Positions 8,134-17,277 of a stretch of 64,000 bases of DNA are shown here, piece by piece. The notes under the pieces are model-generated. The model saw only the letters and a program-made list of their open reading frames with translations, was not told the DNA's origin and did no database searches. The DNA lies in NCBI GenBank assembly GCA_005503335.1, contig SCMQ01000013.1, positions 47,452 to 111,451 of the forward strand, written 5' to 3'. Positions within the stretch are counted from its first letter, which is position 1. Each line of letters starts with the position of its first letter. The position numbers and the translations under genes were made by a program. This DNA is from Comamonadaceae bacterium 2FH. GTDB taxonomy: Bacteria; Pseudomonadota; Gammaproteobacteria; Burkholderiales; Burkholderiaceae_C.

Positions 8134-8931
8134 TCAGTGCAGAACGCGGGCCGGTGCGGCTGCCGGCCGGGTCGACAGCGTGGCGTGGCCAGGCGCACGC
8201 GGTGGCGGCTCGAGCGCCTCGCGCAGCAGGCCGATCGACAGCCCGCTCAGCTGGTGCGCCAGGGCCTGCTCGCTGGCGCCCATGGCATGCGTCCATGCGA
8301 GCGGGTGCAACTGGGCACCGAGGAAGTCCCTGGCGCAGCGCGCCAGGCGCGCGGCCGCTGCTGGCAGCTGCGCCTCGTGGCGCGGCAGGTCCAGCAGCAC
8401 GGCCTGGCGCCTGAGGCCGGCCTGCAGGCTCAGGGTCTTGATGCCGGCGTAGGCATGGGTGAGGCTGTCCGGCGTGTCGCCGCACAGCACCAGCGGACAG
8501 ACCTCGTGCCGGGCGAAAAGGCGGCTCAGCAGTTCGGCCTGGGCGTGGAAGACGACCACGTCCGTGTCCGGCGCGGCCTGCTGCAAGGCCCTGGACCAGC
8601 GTGCCAGCAGCTCGCTGTCCGACCCAGCGCACCAGGCCGCCGGGTCGGCGGCCAGCACCGCCACATGGGTCTCGACATGCTCGATCCAGCGTTCCAGGCC
8701 GGCGCCGCGCGCCAGGGCCTGCGTCAGGGCGCGGTCCTGGCCGCCGGCGCCGGGCACGGCGTCGACCACCAGGCAGCGCAGCCCATGGCGGCCCAGCGCC
8801 CGGCACAGGGCATCGAGCAGGCGGTGCGTGCCGGCCACATGGGGATTGGCCACGAGCGGCAGCATCTGCAACTGCGGACGCTGAAAGCGGCGGCGCAGGC
8901 CCTGGGCCTGATCGGCGATCTCCTCAAGCAT
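8134..8931 (-). CDS. flhG: FlhG/MinD-like flagellar number regulator with degenerate P-loop
   Basis: FlhG proteins are MinD-family ATPases that act with FlhF to set flagellar number and site. Start ATG 8931 gives 265 residues and overlaps flhF by 8 bases. The N-terminal helix (QAQGLRRRF) and first strand (LQMLPLVANP) fit the family. However, the position of the Walker A loop, usually GKGGVGKT, reads NPHVAGTHRL, without the glycine-rich lysine loop. ATP binding is therefore doubtful. The late segment CGDTPDSLTHAYAGIKTL fits MinD-type folds. The assignment comes mainly from the flhF-x-fliA context. Confidence 0.7.
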   Translation of the reverse strand: MLEEIADQAQGLRRRFQRPQLQMLPLVANPHVAGTHRLLDALCRALGRHGLRCLVVDAVPGAGGQDRALTQALARGAGLERWIEHVETHVAVLAADPAAWCAGSDSELLARWSRALQQAAPDTDVVVFHAQAELLSRLFARHEVCPLVLCGDTPDSLTHAYAGIKTLSLQAGLRRQAVLLDLPRHEAQLPAAAARLARCARDFLGAQLHPLAWTHAMGASEQALAHQLSGLSIGLLREALEPPPRAPGHATLSTRPAAAPARVLH

Positions 8932-10234
8932 GCAGGCCCTCGCTAGCCGGGCCGGGCACCGGGCCGAACATGAGCTGCAGATCCTCGGCGTCCATGCGGT
9001 AGGCCGCACGGCCCTCGCGGCCGAGCGCGCGCTGCACCAGGGCCTGGGCAGACAGGCGATGCCAGTCCTCGGGCACGCGCTGCCCGTCCGCGACCTGCAC
9101 CAGCTTGAGCTTGTGGCGCACCAGCACGTCGAGCGCGGTACCCAGGTGCACGGCCTCGTCCACCTTGGACAGCACCACCCCGTGGCACTCGCTGGCGCGG
9201 TAGGCCTTCGCCACATCCTCCAGGGTCTCCCCCTGGGCCGCCGCGTTCAGCACCAGCAGGCGCCGGATGCGCGCATCGCCCAGCATCTCCAGCAGCTCCT
9301 GCGTGCGGTCGTCGTGCTGGGCCAGGCCGGCGGTGTCGATCAGCACCAGCTTCTTGACGGACAGCAGGTCCAGCAGGTCATCCAGCGCCGCGCGGTCGTG
9401 GGCGGTGTGCACCGCCACGCCCAGGATGCGGCCGTAGGCGCGCAACTGCTCGTGGGCGCCGACGCGGTAGGCGTCCAGCGTGATCAGGCCCAGCTGCGCG
9501 GCGCCATGCCTGGCAGCAAAGGCCGCCGCCAGCTTGGCCGTGCCCGTGGTCTTGCCGACGCCGGTCGCGCCTACCAAAGCGAAAACGCCGCCCTGGTCCT
9601 CGAGCGCCGGCTCCGTCTCGCCGGTGCGCAGGTTGTGCGCCAGCACCTCGCGGGCCCAGGCCAGGCCGTCGCCCGCGTCCGCCGGCAGGCGCTGCACCAG
9701 GGTGCGCACCAGGGCCGGCGACAAGCCGACCTGCAGCAGCCGGGCCGCCAGCTGAGACTGGGCAGGGCTGCGCCTGAGCCCGTCCATGAACGCCATCGCG
9801 CCAAAGCGCGACTCGATCAGTGTCCTGACGTTGCGCAACTCGTCGAGCACGGCGCGCTCATGCTCGGCGCCCAGGCGCGCCGCAACGGCGTCGGCCCCGG
9901 CGGGCGCGGGCGGCTCGAGTTCAGCGGGTGAGGGCAGCGGCGCGGCCTGGCGCCGCTTGAGCATGCGCTCGCGCACGTAGTCCTGAAAGGACAGGGTGCT
10001 CATGGCCAGCTGCTGCACGTCCTCGCTCACCGAACTGGCCGGCGGGTGCCGCGAAGCGGCCTGGCCGGCGTCGGTGGTCTCGTGCCGCGGCGCGCCCTCG
10101 GCGGCCATGGCCAGCACCTCGACGCCCTCGGCGCAGGGGCGCGTCGCGAGCACCATGCCGTCGTCGCCGAAGGCGGCGCGCACCTGGGTCAGGGCGTCGC
10201 GCGCGGTGGCGGCGATGAAGCGCCTGACGTTCAT
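8924..10234 (-). CDS. flhF: Flagellar SRP-type GTPase FlhF
   Basis: FlhF is an SRP-family GTPase that sets the site of flagellar assembly at the pole. The 436-residue product starts MNVRRFIAATARDALTQVRA, typical of FlhF. Residues 60-115 form a variable linker and are followed by the N and G domains. The P-loop GATGVGKTT lies at about residues 222-230, and the G3 motif DTAGL and the SKVDEA base-recognition region follow. The start overlaps flhA by 4 bases and the end overlaps the FlhG-like gene by 8. Presence of FlhF suggests polar flagella. Confidence 0.95.
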   Translation of the reverse strand: MNVRRFIAATARDALTQVRAAFGDDGMVLATRPCAEGVEVLAMAAEGAPRHETTDAGQAASRHPPASSVSEDVQQLAMSTLSFQDYVRERMLKRRQAAPLPSPAELEPPAPAGADAVAARLGAEHERAVLDELRNVRTLIESRFGAMAFMDGLRRSPAQSQLAARLLQVGLSPALVRTLVQRLPADAGDGLAWAREVLAHNLRTGETEPALEDQGGVFALVGATGVGKTTGTAKLAAAFAARHGAAQLGLITLDAYRVGAHEQLRAYGRILGVAVHTAHDRAALDDLLDLLSVKKLVLIDTAGLAQHDDRTQELLEMLGDARIRRLLVLNAAAQGETLEDVAKAYRASECHGVVLSKVDEAVHLGTALDVLVRHKLKLVQVADGQRVPEDWHRLSAQALVQRALGREGRAAYRMDAEDLQLMFGPVPGPASEGLHA

Positions 10235-12336
10235 GCCGCACCTCCGATCAGCGAGCCTATGCGTATGGTGTGGGTGTCGGGGATCTCGCTATGGCCCAGC
10301 ACCGCCAGGCGCGGCGCGGCGCGGCGCAGCAACCGCGCCATGGGGGGGCGGATGGCGTCGGGCACCAGCAGGCAGGCAGGCACGCCGAGGTCCTCCTGCT
10401 TCTTGCTGGCGCTGGCCGCCGACTGGGTCACGGTCTCGGCCACTCCGGGATCCAGCGCCGCGCCGTGCGGCGAGGTCAGGGCCTGGGTGATCAGGCGTTC
10501 CAGGTCCGGTGCGATGGCGATTACGTCCAGCTCCTTCACAGGGCCGTAGATCTGCTGGACGATGGCGGGCGCCAGGTTGATGCGGATGCGCCTGGCGAGC
10601 TCGGCCGGCTCGGGCGTCGCGCCGGCGTGTTCGGCCAGGGTTTCGACGATGGTCCGCATGTCACGGATGTGTACGGATTCTTCCAGCAGCAACTGAAGCA
10701 CCTTCTGCAAGGCCGGGATGCTGACCATCTTCGGCACCACATCCTCGATGAGTTTCGGGGCGAGTCGGGCCACATGCTCCACCAGCTGCTGCACCTCGGT
10801 GCGTCCCAGCAGGCGGGCGGCGTGGACCTGCATCAAGTGTGAAAGATGGGTCGCGACCACGGTCGAGGAATCAACCACCGTATAACCGGCCATTTGCGCG
10901 TTTTCCTTCTGGCGCTCCTCGATCCAGACCGCGGGCAGGCCGAAGGCCGGGTCGGTGGTGTGGGTGCCGGCCAGCGCGGTCGCGGCATGGCCCGGGTTGA
11001 TGGCCAGCGACATGCCGGGAAAGCATTCGCCCTCGCCGACGACCGCGCCGCGCAGGCTGATGCGGTAGGCGCTGGGCTTGAGCTCCAGGTTGTCACGAAT
11101 GTGCACGGCTGGCGGCAGGAAGCCGACCTCCTGGGCGAACTTGCGGCGCACACCCTTGATGCGCGCCAGCAGGTCGCCCTGGCGGTCGGCGTCCACCAGC
11201 TGGATCAGCCGGTAGCCGACCTCCAGGCCCAGCAGATCCACTGGTTGCAGGTCGTCCCAGCTGGCCTCGGCATTGGGGTGGGCAGGGCTGGCCTGCGCCG
11301 GGCTGTGCTGCGCCTGCAGCTGCGCACGCGCCTGGCGCTGGTGCAGCACATGGGCTCCCCAGCCCATGGCCGCCGCGATGGCGAGGAAGGTCAGGTGCGG
11401 CATGCCGGGAATCACGCCCATGGTGCCGATCACGGCCGCCGCGATGCCCAGGGCCCGCGGCGAGCCGAACAGCTGGCCGGTGATCTGGTGGCCCACGTCC
11501 TGGTCCTTGCCCACGCGGGAGACCACCATGGCGGCGGCGATAGAGATCAGCAGGGCCGGGATCTGGGCCACCAGGGCATCGCCGACGGCCAGCAGCACAT
11601 AGGCGTTGGTGGCCTGCTGCACCGGCAGCCCGTGCTGGGCCACGCCGACGATCAGCCCGCCGACGACGTTGATCGCCAGGATCAGGATGCCGGCCACCGC
11701 GTCGCCGCGCACGAACTTGGAGGCGCCGTCCATGGCGCCGAAGAAGCCGGCCTCCTCGCCGACCTCGGCGCGCCGCCGCCTCGCTTCCTTCTCGTCGATC
11801 AGCCCGGCGTTGAGGTCGGCGTCGATGGCCATCTGCTTGCCGGGCATCGCATCCAGGGTGAAGCGCGCGCCGACCTCGGCGATGCGCTCGGCACCCTTGG
11901 TCACGACGATGAAGTTGATCACCACCAGGATCGCGAACACGATCAGACCGACCGCGAAATTGCCGCCGATCAGGAAATGGCCGAAGCTTTCGATGACCTG
12001 GCCCGCGGCGCCGGTGCCGGTATGGCCCTCCAGCAGCACCACCCGGGTCGACGCCACGTTCAGCGACAGGCGCAGCATGGTGGTGAACAGCAGCACCGAG
12101 GGGAAGGCCGCGAAGTCCAGCGGCCGCACCATGTAGGCCGACACCAGCATGACCATCAGCGCGATCGCGATGTTGAAGGTGAACAGCAGGTCCAGCACGA
12201 AGGGCGGCAGCGGCAGCACCATCATGACCAGGATCATGACCACCACCAGCGGGGCGGCCAGGGCCCGCAGCGGCAGCGCGGCGAGCAGGGGCTGCAGTCG
12301 CTGCAGGCCGGGCATGAGAGGCGGGGGGGTGTTCAT
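10231..12336 (-). CDS. flhA: Flagellar type III export apparatus protein FlhA
   Basis: FlhA is the large export-gate protein that receives chaperone-substrate complexes. The 701-residue product has about eight membrane segments in the first 350 residues. The conserved FHIPEP-family block is visible: RIAEVGARFTLDAMPGKQMA then DADLNAGLIDEKEARRRRAE. The cytoplasmic C-terminal domain occupies about residues 360-690. Start ATG 12336 overlaps flhB by 4 bases and the end overlaps flhF by 4 bases, a tightly coupled operon. Confidence 0.97.
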   Translation of the reverse strand: MNTPPPLMPGLQRLQPLLAALPLRALAAPLVVVMILVMMVLPLPPFVLDLLFTFNIAIALMVMLVSAYMVRPLDFAAFPSVLLFTTMLRLSLNVASTRVVLLEGHTGTGAAGQVIESFGHFLIGGNFAVGLIVFAILVVINFIVVTKGAERIAEVGARFTLDAMPGKQMAIDADLNAGLIDEKEARRRRAEVGEEAGFFGAMDGASKFVRGDAVAGILILAINVVGGLIVGVAQHGLPVQQATNAYVLLAVGDALVAQIPALLISIAAAMVVSRVGKDQDVGHQITGQLFGSPRALGIAAAVIGTMGVIPGMPHLTFLAIAAAMGWGAHVLHQRQARAQLQAQHSPAQASPAHPNAEASWDDLQPVDLLGLEVGYRLIQLVDADRQGDLLARIKGVRRKFAQEVGFLPPAVHIRDNLELKPSAYRISLRGAVVGEGECFPGMSLAINPGHAATALAGTHTTDPAFGLPAVWIEERQKENAQMAGYTVVDSSTVVATHLSHLMQVHAARLLGRTEVQQLVEHVARLAPKLIEDVVPKMVSIPALQKVLQLLLEESVHIRDMRTIVETLAEHAGATPEPAELARRIRINLAPAIVQQIYGPVKELDVIAIAPDLERLITQALTSPHGAALDPGVAETVTQSAASASKKQEDLGVPACLLVPDAIRPPMARLLRRAAPRLAVLGHSEIPDTHTIRIGSLIGGAA

Positions 12337-13493
12337 CGGTCGGGTGCTGGGGGCGAGGGCGGTTCGTGTTGGGGATCGAGCGCGGCCGGCACCGGCAGCT
12401 CGGGCAGGCCCGCGGGCATGGGCGCGCGCCCGGCTGCGGAGGCACGCAGCTGGTAGACATAGGCCAGCACCTGCGCCACGGCCGCGTAGAGCGCGGCGGG
12501 AATCTCGCAGTCGACCTCGCCATGGGCGTACAGCGCGCGCGCCAGGGCGGGCGCCTGCAGCACGGGCACGCCATTGGACTGGGCCAGGTCACGGATGCGC
12601 ATGGCCAGCAGGTCCAGCCCCTTGGCGACCACGCGCGGCGCGGCCATGCGGCCTTCCTCGTACTTGAGCGCGACCGCGTAGTGCGTCGGGTTCATGACCA
12701 CCAGGTCGGCGCCGGGGACGGCCGCCATCATGCGGCGGCGCACCTGATCGCGCATCAGCGCCCTGATCTTGGCCTTCACTTCCTGATTGCCTTCGAGCTC
12801 GCGGTGCTCGTCGCGCGCCTCGCGCTGGCTCATCTTCAGGCGCCGGTGCAGCAGCTGCCGCTGCAGCGGCAGGTCGACGGCGGCGAACAGGCCCAGGGCG
12901 ATCAGCAGCAGGGCCAGGCCGCCGAGCAACAGCCCGCCGATCCCGCTCGCGGCGGCCGGCAAGGGCAGGGCCAGCATGCCGGAGAAGGCGTCGAGCCGCG
13001 TGTACAGGTAGGCGGCCCCGACCGCGCCCAGCACCAGGCTCAGCAGGCTGGCCTTGAGCGCCTGGCTCAGCTGTTCCGTGGAGAAGAAGCGCCCCAGTCC
13101 GGCGATCGGGTTGAGCTTGGAGAAGCTGGGCGCGACGGCCTTCAGGCTCCAGTTCCAGCCGCCGCCGGCCAGCGCGCCGAGCACGCCGGCGAGCCCCATC
13201 ACCAGGCCCACCGGCACGATCACCTGCAGCATCCGGGCGCCACCCTGGGCCAGACGCTCGCCCATGGCCGCGGTCGAGCGCAGCTCGGACGGCGTGAAGC
13301 GCAAGTCGCTCGCCACCATGTCCAGCAGCCAGCGCGCCAGCCAGGGGCTGGCCGTCGCCAGCAGCAGCGCGCCGGTGGCCACCAGCATGAAATGGCCCAG
13401 GTCCCGCGAGCGTGCGACCTGGCCCTGCTCGCGCGCCTTGCGGATCTTGCGCGCGGAGGCCGGCAGGTTGCGGTCTTGGGAGTCGGTGGACAT
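12333..13493 (-). CDS. flhB: Flagellar export substrate-specificity switch FlhB
   Basis: FlhB is a membrane component of the type III export gate that switches from hook to filament substrates after self-cleavage. The 386-residue product has the N-terminal SQDRNLPASARKIRKAREQG block and four membrane segments. The cleavage motif NPTH lies at residues 268-271, in VVMNPTHYAVALKYEEG. The C-terminal tail (proline-rich, about 30 residues) is longer than the enterobacterial one. It is the first gene of the leftward operon, divergent from motA. Confidence 0.97.
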   Translation of the reverse strand: MSTDSQDRNLPASARKIRKAREQGQVARSRDLGHFMLVATGALLLATASPWLARWLLDMVASDLRFTPSELRSTAAMGERLAQGGARMLQVIVPVGLVMGLAGVLGALAGGGWNWSLKAVAPSFSKLNPIAGLGRFFSTEQLSQALKASLLSLVLGAVGAAYLYTRLDAFSGMLALPLPAAASGIGGLLLGGLALLLIALGLFAAVDLPLQRQLLHRRLKMSQREARDEHRELEGNQEVKAKIRALMRDQVRRRMMAAVPGADLVVMNPTHYAVALKYEEGRMAAPRVVAKGLDLLAMRIRDLAQSNGVPVLQAPALARALYAHGEVDCEIPAALYAAVAQVLAYVYQLRASAAGRAPMPAGLPELPVPAALDPQHEPPSPPAPDR

Positions 13494-13608
13494 GGGCGGC
13501 GAAAGCTGACCAGGCCATTATGGAAAGCCCGTGCGCGCACTTAAGCCGGAAAAGCGGGGCAGAACCGCCCCTGTTCCCGCCGTGGCGCCGTCTGCCGGGG
13601 CGCCCCGC

Positions 13609-13635
13609 TCAAGTTCCCGGCGGGGGCGCCGATAA
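13609..13635 (+). promoter_or_regulatory. Sigma-28 (FliA) promoter of motAB
   Basis: TCAAGTTC at 13609-13616 and a perfect GCCGATAA at 13628-13635, separated by 11 bases. The predicted transcription start lies roughly 55 bases before the motA ATG. The -35 TCAAGTT variant recurs at the cheY, fliD, fliS and cheW2 promoters. Confidence 0.9.
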
Positions 13636-13696
13636 GGGTTTGCAGGGCTCGAAGGCCGTTCCTCACGGCGGCCCGGCACAGGGAAAGACTTACGGC

Positions 13697-14560
13697 ATGC
13701 TCGTCATCGTTGGCTACTTCGTGGCACTGGGCTGCATCTTTGGCGGCTTCATCCTCCATGGCGGCAGCATAGGTGTCGTGCTGGCCGCGCTGCCGACCGA
13801 AATGATGGTGATCGGCGGCGGCGCGTTTGGCGCCTTCGTCGTGAACAACCAGCCCAAGGTACTCAAGGCCACCTTCGGCGCCATCCCCAAGCTGCTCAAG
13901 GGCTCCAAGTACACCAAGGCACGCTACATGGAGCTGATGGCCCTGCTCTACGAGATCCTGCAGAAGGCCCGCAAGGAAGGCCTGATGGCCGTCGAGAAGG
14001 ACGTGGACGCGCCGCACGAGTCGCCGCTGTTCAAGAAGTACGCGACGGTCGGCAGCGACCACCACGTCGTGGAATTCATCACGGACTACCTGCGCATGAT
14101 GGTCTCGGGAAACCTCAACGCCCACGAGATCGAGTCGCTGATGGACAGCGAGATCGAGACCCACCACCACGAGGCCCATGCCCCGGTGGCGGCGATCCAG
14201 CGCGTGGCCGGCGGCCTCCCGGCCTTCGGCATCGTCGCTGCGGTGCTGGGGGTGGTCAACACCATGGGCTCGGTGGGCCAGCCCCCGGCCGTGCTGGGCG
14301 CGATGATCGGCTCGGCCCTGGTGGGGACCTTCCTGGGTATCCTGCTGGCCTACGCCATCGTCGAGCCGCTGGCCGGCCTGCTGGAGCAGAAGAACGACGA
14401 GGGCACCAAGGAGTTGCAATGCATCAAGACCACCCTGCTGGCCAGCATGCAGGGCTATGCCCCGCAGGTGGCCATGGAATTCGGCCGCAAGGTCCTGTAC
14501 TCGACCGAGCGTCCCAGCTTCTCCGAGCTGGAAGGCCACGTCAAGGGACGCAAGGCCTGA
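13697..14560 (+). CDS. motA: Flagellar motor stator protein MotA
   Basis: MotA and MotB form the proton-driven stator. Start ATG 13697 (MLVIVGYFVALGCIFGGFIL) gives 287 residues, the normal length; the open frame upstream is not conserved. Four membrane segments are visible: near residues 1-20 and 30-50, then LPAFGIVAAVLGVVNTMG and LVGTFLGILLAYAIVEPLAG. The cytoplasmic loop between them contacts FliG. motB follows 25 bases downstream. A strong sigma-28 promoter precedes the gene. Confidence 0.96.
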   Translation: MLVIVGYFVALGCIFGGFILHGGSIGVVLAALPTEMMVIGGGAFGAFVVNNQPKVLKATFGAIPKLLKGSKYTKARYMELMALLYEILQKARKEGLMAVEKDVDAPHESPLFKKYATVGSDHHVVEFITDYLRMMVSGNLNAHEIESLMDSEIETHHHEAHAPVAAIQRVAGGLPAFGIVAAVLGVVNTMGSVGQPPAVLGAMIGSALVGTFLGILLAYAIVEPLAGLLEQKNDEGTKELQCIKTTLLASMQGYAPQVAMEFGRKVLYSTERPSFSELEGHVKGRKA

Positions 14561-14585
14561 GCGGGCAGGGCGACAAGGAGCCGAG

Positions 14586-15503
14586 ATGGCCATTGATCCG
14601 AAGAAACACCAGACCATCATCGTCAGGCGGGTGCGCAAACAGGCCCACGCCCACCACGGCGGCGCCTGGAAGATCGCCTACGCCGACTTCGTCACGGCCA
14701 TGATGGCCTTCTTCCTGCTGATGTGGCTGCTGGGCGCGACGACCGAAGGCGACCGCAAGGGCATCGCCGACTATTTCTCGACGCCGCCCAAGCTGGCGCG
14801 CGTCGAGGGAGGCTCGGGCCTGGGCGACGGCTCGCATGTCCTCAAGGGCGGCGGCACCGACCTGACGCGCAGCATGGGCCAAGTCAGGCGCGGCGACGTC
14901 CTGTCGCCCCAGAGCTCCAGCCACCTGCGGGCCATGCAGGAGGCGGCCGAGCAGGCCGCGCTCAAGCGCCGCGTGGTGCAGGTCCTGAGCCAGCATCCGC
15001 GCCTGGCCCAGTTCCTGCCTCAGATCCGCATCGACATCACGCCCGACGGGCTGCGCATACAGATCGTCGACGAGCAAAACCGCCCCATGTTCGACACGGG
15101 CAGCGCGCAGGTCAAGGACTACATGCGCGAGATCCTGCGCGAGATCGGCGCGGTGCTGGCCGAGGTGAACAACAAGATCAGCCTGACCGGCCACACCGAT
15201 GCCGCGATCTACCAGCGCGGCGAGCGCGGCTACAGCAACTGGGAGCTGTCGGCCGACCGTGCCAATGCCTCGCGGCGCGAACTGGTGGCGGGCGGGCTGC
15301 AGGAGGGACAGGTGGTTCGCGTGCTGGGGCTGGCCTCCAGCGCGCTGCTGGACAAGGAGGACCCGCGCAACGCGGTCAATCGCCGCATCAGCATCATCGT
15401 CATGAACCGGGACGCCGAGCGGCGCTTCGACCGCGACGGCGACGTCGAGATCGGCTCGGCCGCGGCGGTCGGCCCGGCGCTGCACCCCGGACCCGCCGAT
15501 TGA
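14586..15503 (+). CDS. motB: Flagellar motor stator protein MotB
   Basis: MotB anchors the stator to peptidoglycan and carries the proton-accepting aspartate. Start ATG 14586 has a GGAG ribosome site and gives 305 residues. The single membrane segment at about residues 30-50 (IAYADFVTAMMAFFLLMWLL) includes Asp34, equivalent to the essential Asp32 of E. coli. The plug and linker follow, then an OmpA-like domain with ISLTGHTDAA and NWELSADRANASRRELV. No defects seen. It is in an operon with motA. Confidence 0.96.
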   Translation: MAIDPKKHQTIIVRRVRKQAHAHHGGAWKIAYADFVTAMMAFFLLMWLLGATTEGDRKGIADYFSTPPKLARVEGGSGLGDGSHVLKGGGTDLTRSMGQVRRGDVLSPQSSSHLRAMQEAAEQAALKRRVVQVLSQHPRLAQFLPQIRIDITPDGLRIQIVDEQNRPMFDTGSAQVKDYMREILREIGAVLAEVNNKISLTGHTDAAIYQRGERGYSNWELSADRANASRRELVAGGLQEGQVVRVLGLASSALLDKEDPRNAVNRRISIIVMNRDAERRFDRDGDVEIGSAAAVGPALHPGPAD

Positions 15504-15509
15504 TCCGGC

Positions 15510-15536
15510 TCAAGTTTTTCCGCCCGCCGCCGATAA
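15510..15536 (+). promoter_or_regulatory. Sigma-28 (FliA) promoter of cheY-cheZ
   Basis: TCAAGTTT at 15510-15517, 11-base spacer, perfect GCCGATAA at 15529-15536. It starts only 6 bases after the motB stop. The predicted leader is about 30 bases, so cheY-cheZ can be transcribed independently of motAB. Confidence 0.9.
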
Positions 15537-15572
15537 GCCTGTCAACGCCCACTTCGCCCGCAAGGAACCCTC

Positions 15573-15965
15573 ATGAGCACCGCTGCCGACCTGAAGTTTC
15601 TGATCGTCGATGACTTCTCAACCATGCGCCGCATCGTGCGCGGCCTGCTCAAGGAAATCGGCTACCAGAATGCCGAGGAGGCCGAGGACGGGGCCGTGGC
15701 CCTGCAGATGCTGCAGAGCGGGAGCTTCGACTTCGTGGTCAGCGACATCAACATGCCCAATATGAACGGCTTCGATCTGCTGGCCCAGGTCAAAGCCGAC
15801 GAGCGGCTCAAGCGCCTGCCCGTGCTCATGGTGACCGCCGAGGCGCGCAAGGAGGACATCGTGCGCGCCGCACAGAACGGCGCCGCGGGCTACATCGTCA
15901 AGCCTTTCACCAAGGCGACGCTGGAGGAGAAGATCCAGAAGATCATGCAGAAGATGGGGCACTGA
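15573..15965 (+). CDS. cheY: Chemotaxis response regulator CheY (cheZ-linked)
   Basis: CheY-P binds FliM and changes motor rotation. The 130-residue product is a single receiver domain with the acidic pair Asp13-Asp14 ([14 protein letters not shown]), phospho-acceptor Asp58 ([12 protein letters not shown]), the conserved Thr in MVTAEA, and Lys in [20 protein letters not shown] and NMPNMNG are true-CheY features, and the adjacent cheZ supports this as the motor-binding CheY. A second CheY-like gene (36661) lies before cheA. Confidence 0.96.
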   Translation: MSTAADLKFLIVDDFSTMRRIVRGLLKEIGYQNAEEAEDGAVALQMLQSGSFDFVVSDINMPNMNGFDLLAQVKADERLKRLPVLMVTAEARKEDIVRAAQNGAAGYIVKPFTKATLEEKIQKIMQKMGH

Positions 15966-15966
15966 A

Positions 15967-16599
15967 ATGAGCGCGCACATGCCTTCAGACACCGCCGCCA
16001 GCGCCCACGCCACCGCCTCGCCCGAGGTGTTCCAGAAGCTGGGCGAGATGACGCGCAGCCTGCACGACACCCTGGTTCAGCTCGGCGTCATGCCCCGGCT
16101 GGGCGAGATCGCCGACAGCCTGCCCGACGCGCGCAGCCGCCTGAGCTACATCGCCGAGAAAACCGGCACGGCCGCCGAGAAGGTGCTGAACCTGGTCGAC
16201 CAGGCCAAGGCCGAGCACGACCACATCGCCAGCGAGACCCGCCGCATGGCCCAGGCCATCGTGGCCGATCCGGTCAAGGCCGTTGCCAGCGGCGGCGTGA
16301 TGAATTTCGTCGGCGACGTCGAGGCCGCCACCATCCGCATCGACCGCCACCTGACCGACATCATGCTGGCCCAGGACTTTCACGACCTCACCGGCCAGGT
16401 CGTGGCCAAGGTCGTGGCCCTGGCCGCCGACATCGAGGACCAGTTGGTCCATCTGCTGTTGCAGACGGCGCCCTCGGACCAGGTGCACAAGGTGGAGCAG
16501 CAGTTCCTCAACGGCCCCGTGGTCAGTCCGCAAGGCCGCACCGACGTGGTCACCAACCAGGAGCAGGTCGACGACCTGCTGGCCAGTCTGGGCTTTTGA
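15967..16599 (+). CDS. cheZ: CheY-P phosphatase CheZ
   Basis: CheZ speeds dephosphorylation of CheY-P. The 210-residue product begins one base after the cheY stop. The catalytic segment AQDFHDLTGQVVAKVV matches the CheZ active-site region, with the conserved Asp and Gln. The C-terminal CheY-tethering helix NQEQVDDLLASLGF is intact. Most of the protein is predicted to form the long four-helix bundle of CheZ. CheZ is confined to beta- and gammaproteobacteria, which fits the taxonomic guess. Confidence 0.96.
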   Translation: MSAHMPSDTAASAHATASPEVFQKLGEMTRSLHDTLVQLGVMPRLGEIADSLPDARSRLSYIAEKTGTAAEKVLNLVDQAKAEHDHIASETRRMAQAIVADPVKAVASGGVMNFVGDVEAATIRIDRHLTDIMLAQDFHDLTGQVVAKVVALAADIEDQLVHLLLQTAPSDQVHKVEQQFLNGPVVSPQGRTDVVTNQEQVDDLLASLGF

Positions 16600-16607
16600 A
16601 ATGTAGT

Positions 16608-16680
16608 GCCCCCACGCTCATCACTGCGTGTATTCGCTGCCCCCCCGAGGGGGTGCAGGCCTCCTTTGGGGCGGCCCGGC
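16608..16680 (+). repeat. Intergenic repeat element, copy 1 (between convergent cheZ and flhC)
   Basis: A 73-base element starting GCCCCCACGCTC and containing GCTGCCCCCCCGAGGGGG, then CTTTGGGGCGGCCCGGC. A second copy in the opposite orientation lies at 34624-34694, again between convergent genes. The two copies share long identical stretches such as CACTGCGTGT and TTGGGGCGGCCCGGC. The internal C-run/G-run can form a hairpin, so a role as a bidirectional terminator is possible. Identity as a dispersed repeat family is inferred from only two copies. Confidence 0.7.
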
Positions 16681-16701
16681 AGGAGGCCTGGGCGCCGACG
16701 T

Positions 16702-17238
16702 TCAGTGCAGCTTGAGGCCGCCGCTGGCCTTGCCCTTGCCGGCGCGCGCGGGCGGGTTGCACAGGCCGCAGACGAAGTGCCGGGCAATCTCGTGCGGGTG
16801 CGTCACGAAACGCCCGCCGCATTTGGAGCAGGGCGTCATGGTCACCATCTTGTTGTCCATGAACTTGACCAGGCGCCAGGCGCGGGTCACCGAGATCTGC
16901 GGGTTCAGGTCCTGGGCCTGGATCTGCTCGAGGTAGAGACTGTAGGCCTTGATGATGGCGTCGATCTCTTCGAGCTCGGTGGCCTTGTTCAGGTACTCGT
17001 GGATGTTCATGAACAGCGAGGCGTGGATGTTGGGCTGCCAGGTCATGAACCAGTCGGTCGAAAACGGCAGCTGTCCCTTCGGAGGGGAACAGCCGGCGAC
17101 TTCCTTGTACAGGCGCAGCAGGCGCTCGTACGACAGGTCGGTCTCGGCCTCCAGTACCTGCAGGCGGGCGCCGAGCCGGATCAGGGCCACGGCCGTTTCG
17201 ATCTGCCGGGCTTCGAAGAGGATGCTCTTGTGCGACAT
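16702..17238 (-). CDS. flhC: Flagellar master transcriptional activator subunit FlhC (copy 1)
   Basis: FlhC joins FlhD in the FlhD4C2 activator of early flagellar genes. The 178-residue product has SILFEARQIETAVALIRLGA at the N-terminus and the zinc-binding cysteines in CSKCGGRF and FVCGLCNPP near residues 137-160. DNA contacts are thought to be mainly through FlhC. It is 39 bases downstream of flhD. A second FlhC (48607-49143) is roughly 88% identical by eye. This copy is embedded between cheZ and fliC, the usual place, so it is probably the ancestral one. Confidence 0.96.
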   Translation of the reverse strand: MSHKSILFEARQIETAVALIRLGARLQVLEAETDLSYERLLRLYKEVAGCSPPKGQLPFSTDWFMTWQPNIHASLFMNIHEYLNKATELEEIDAIIKAYSLYLEQIQAQDLNPQISVTRAWRLVKFMDNKMVTMTPCSKCGGRFVTHPHEIARHFVCGLCNPPARAGKGKASGGLKLH

Positions 17239-17277
17239 GAGGCGCTCGCGGACAGCGGATGGCCGGCGGGTGCGGGC

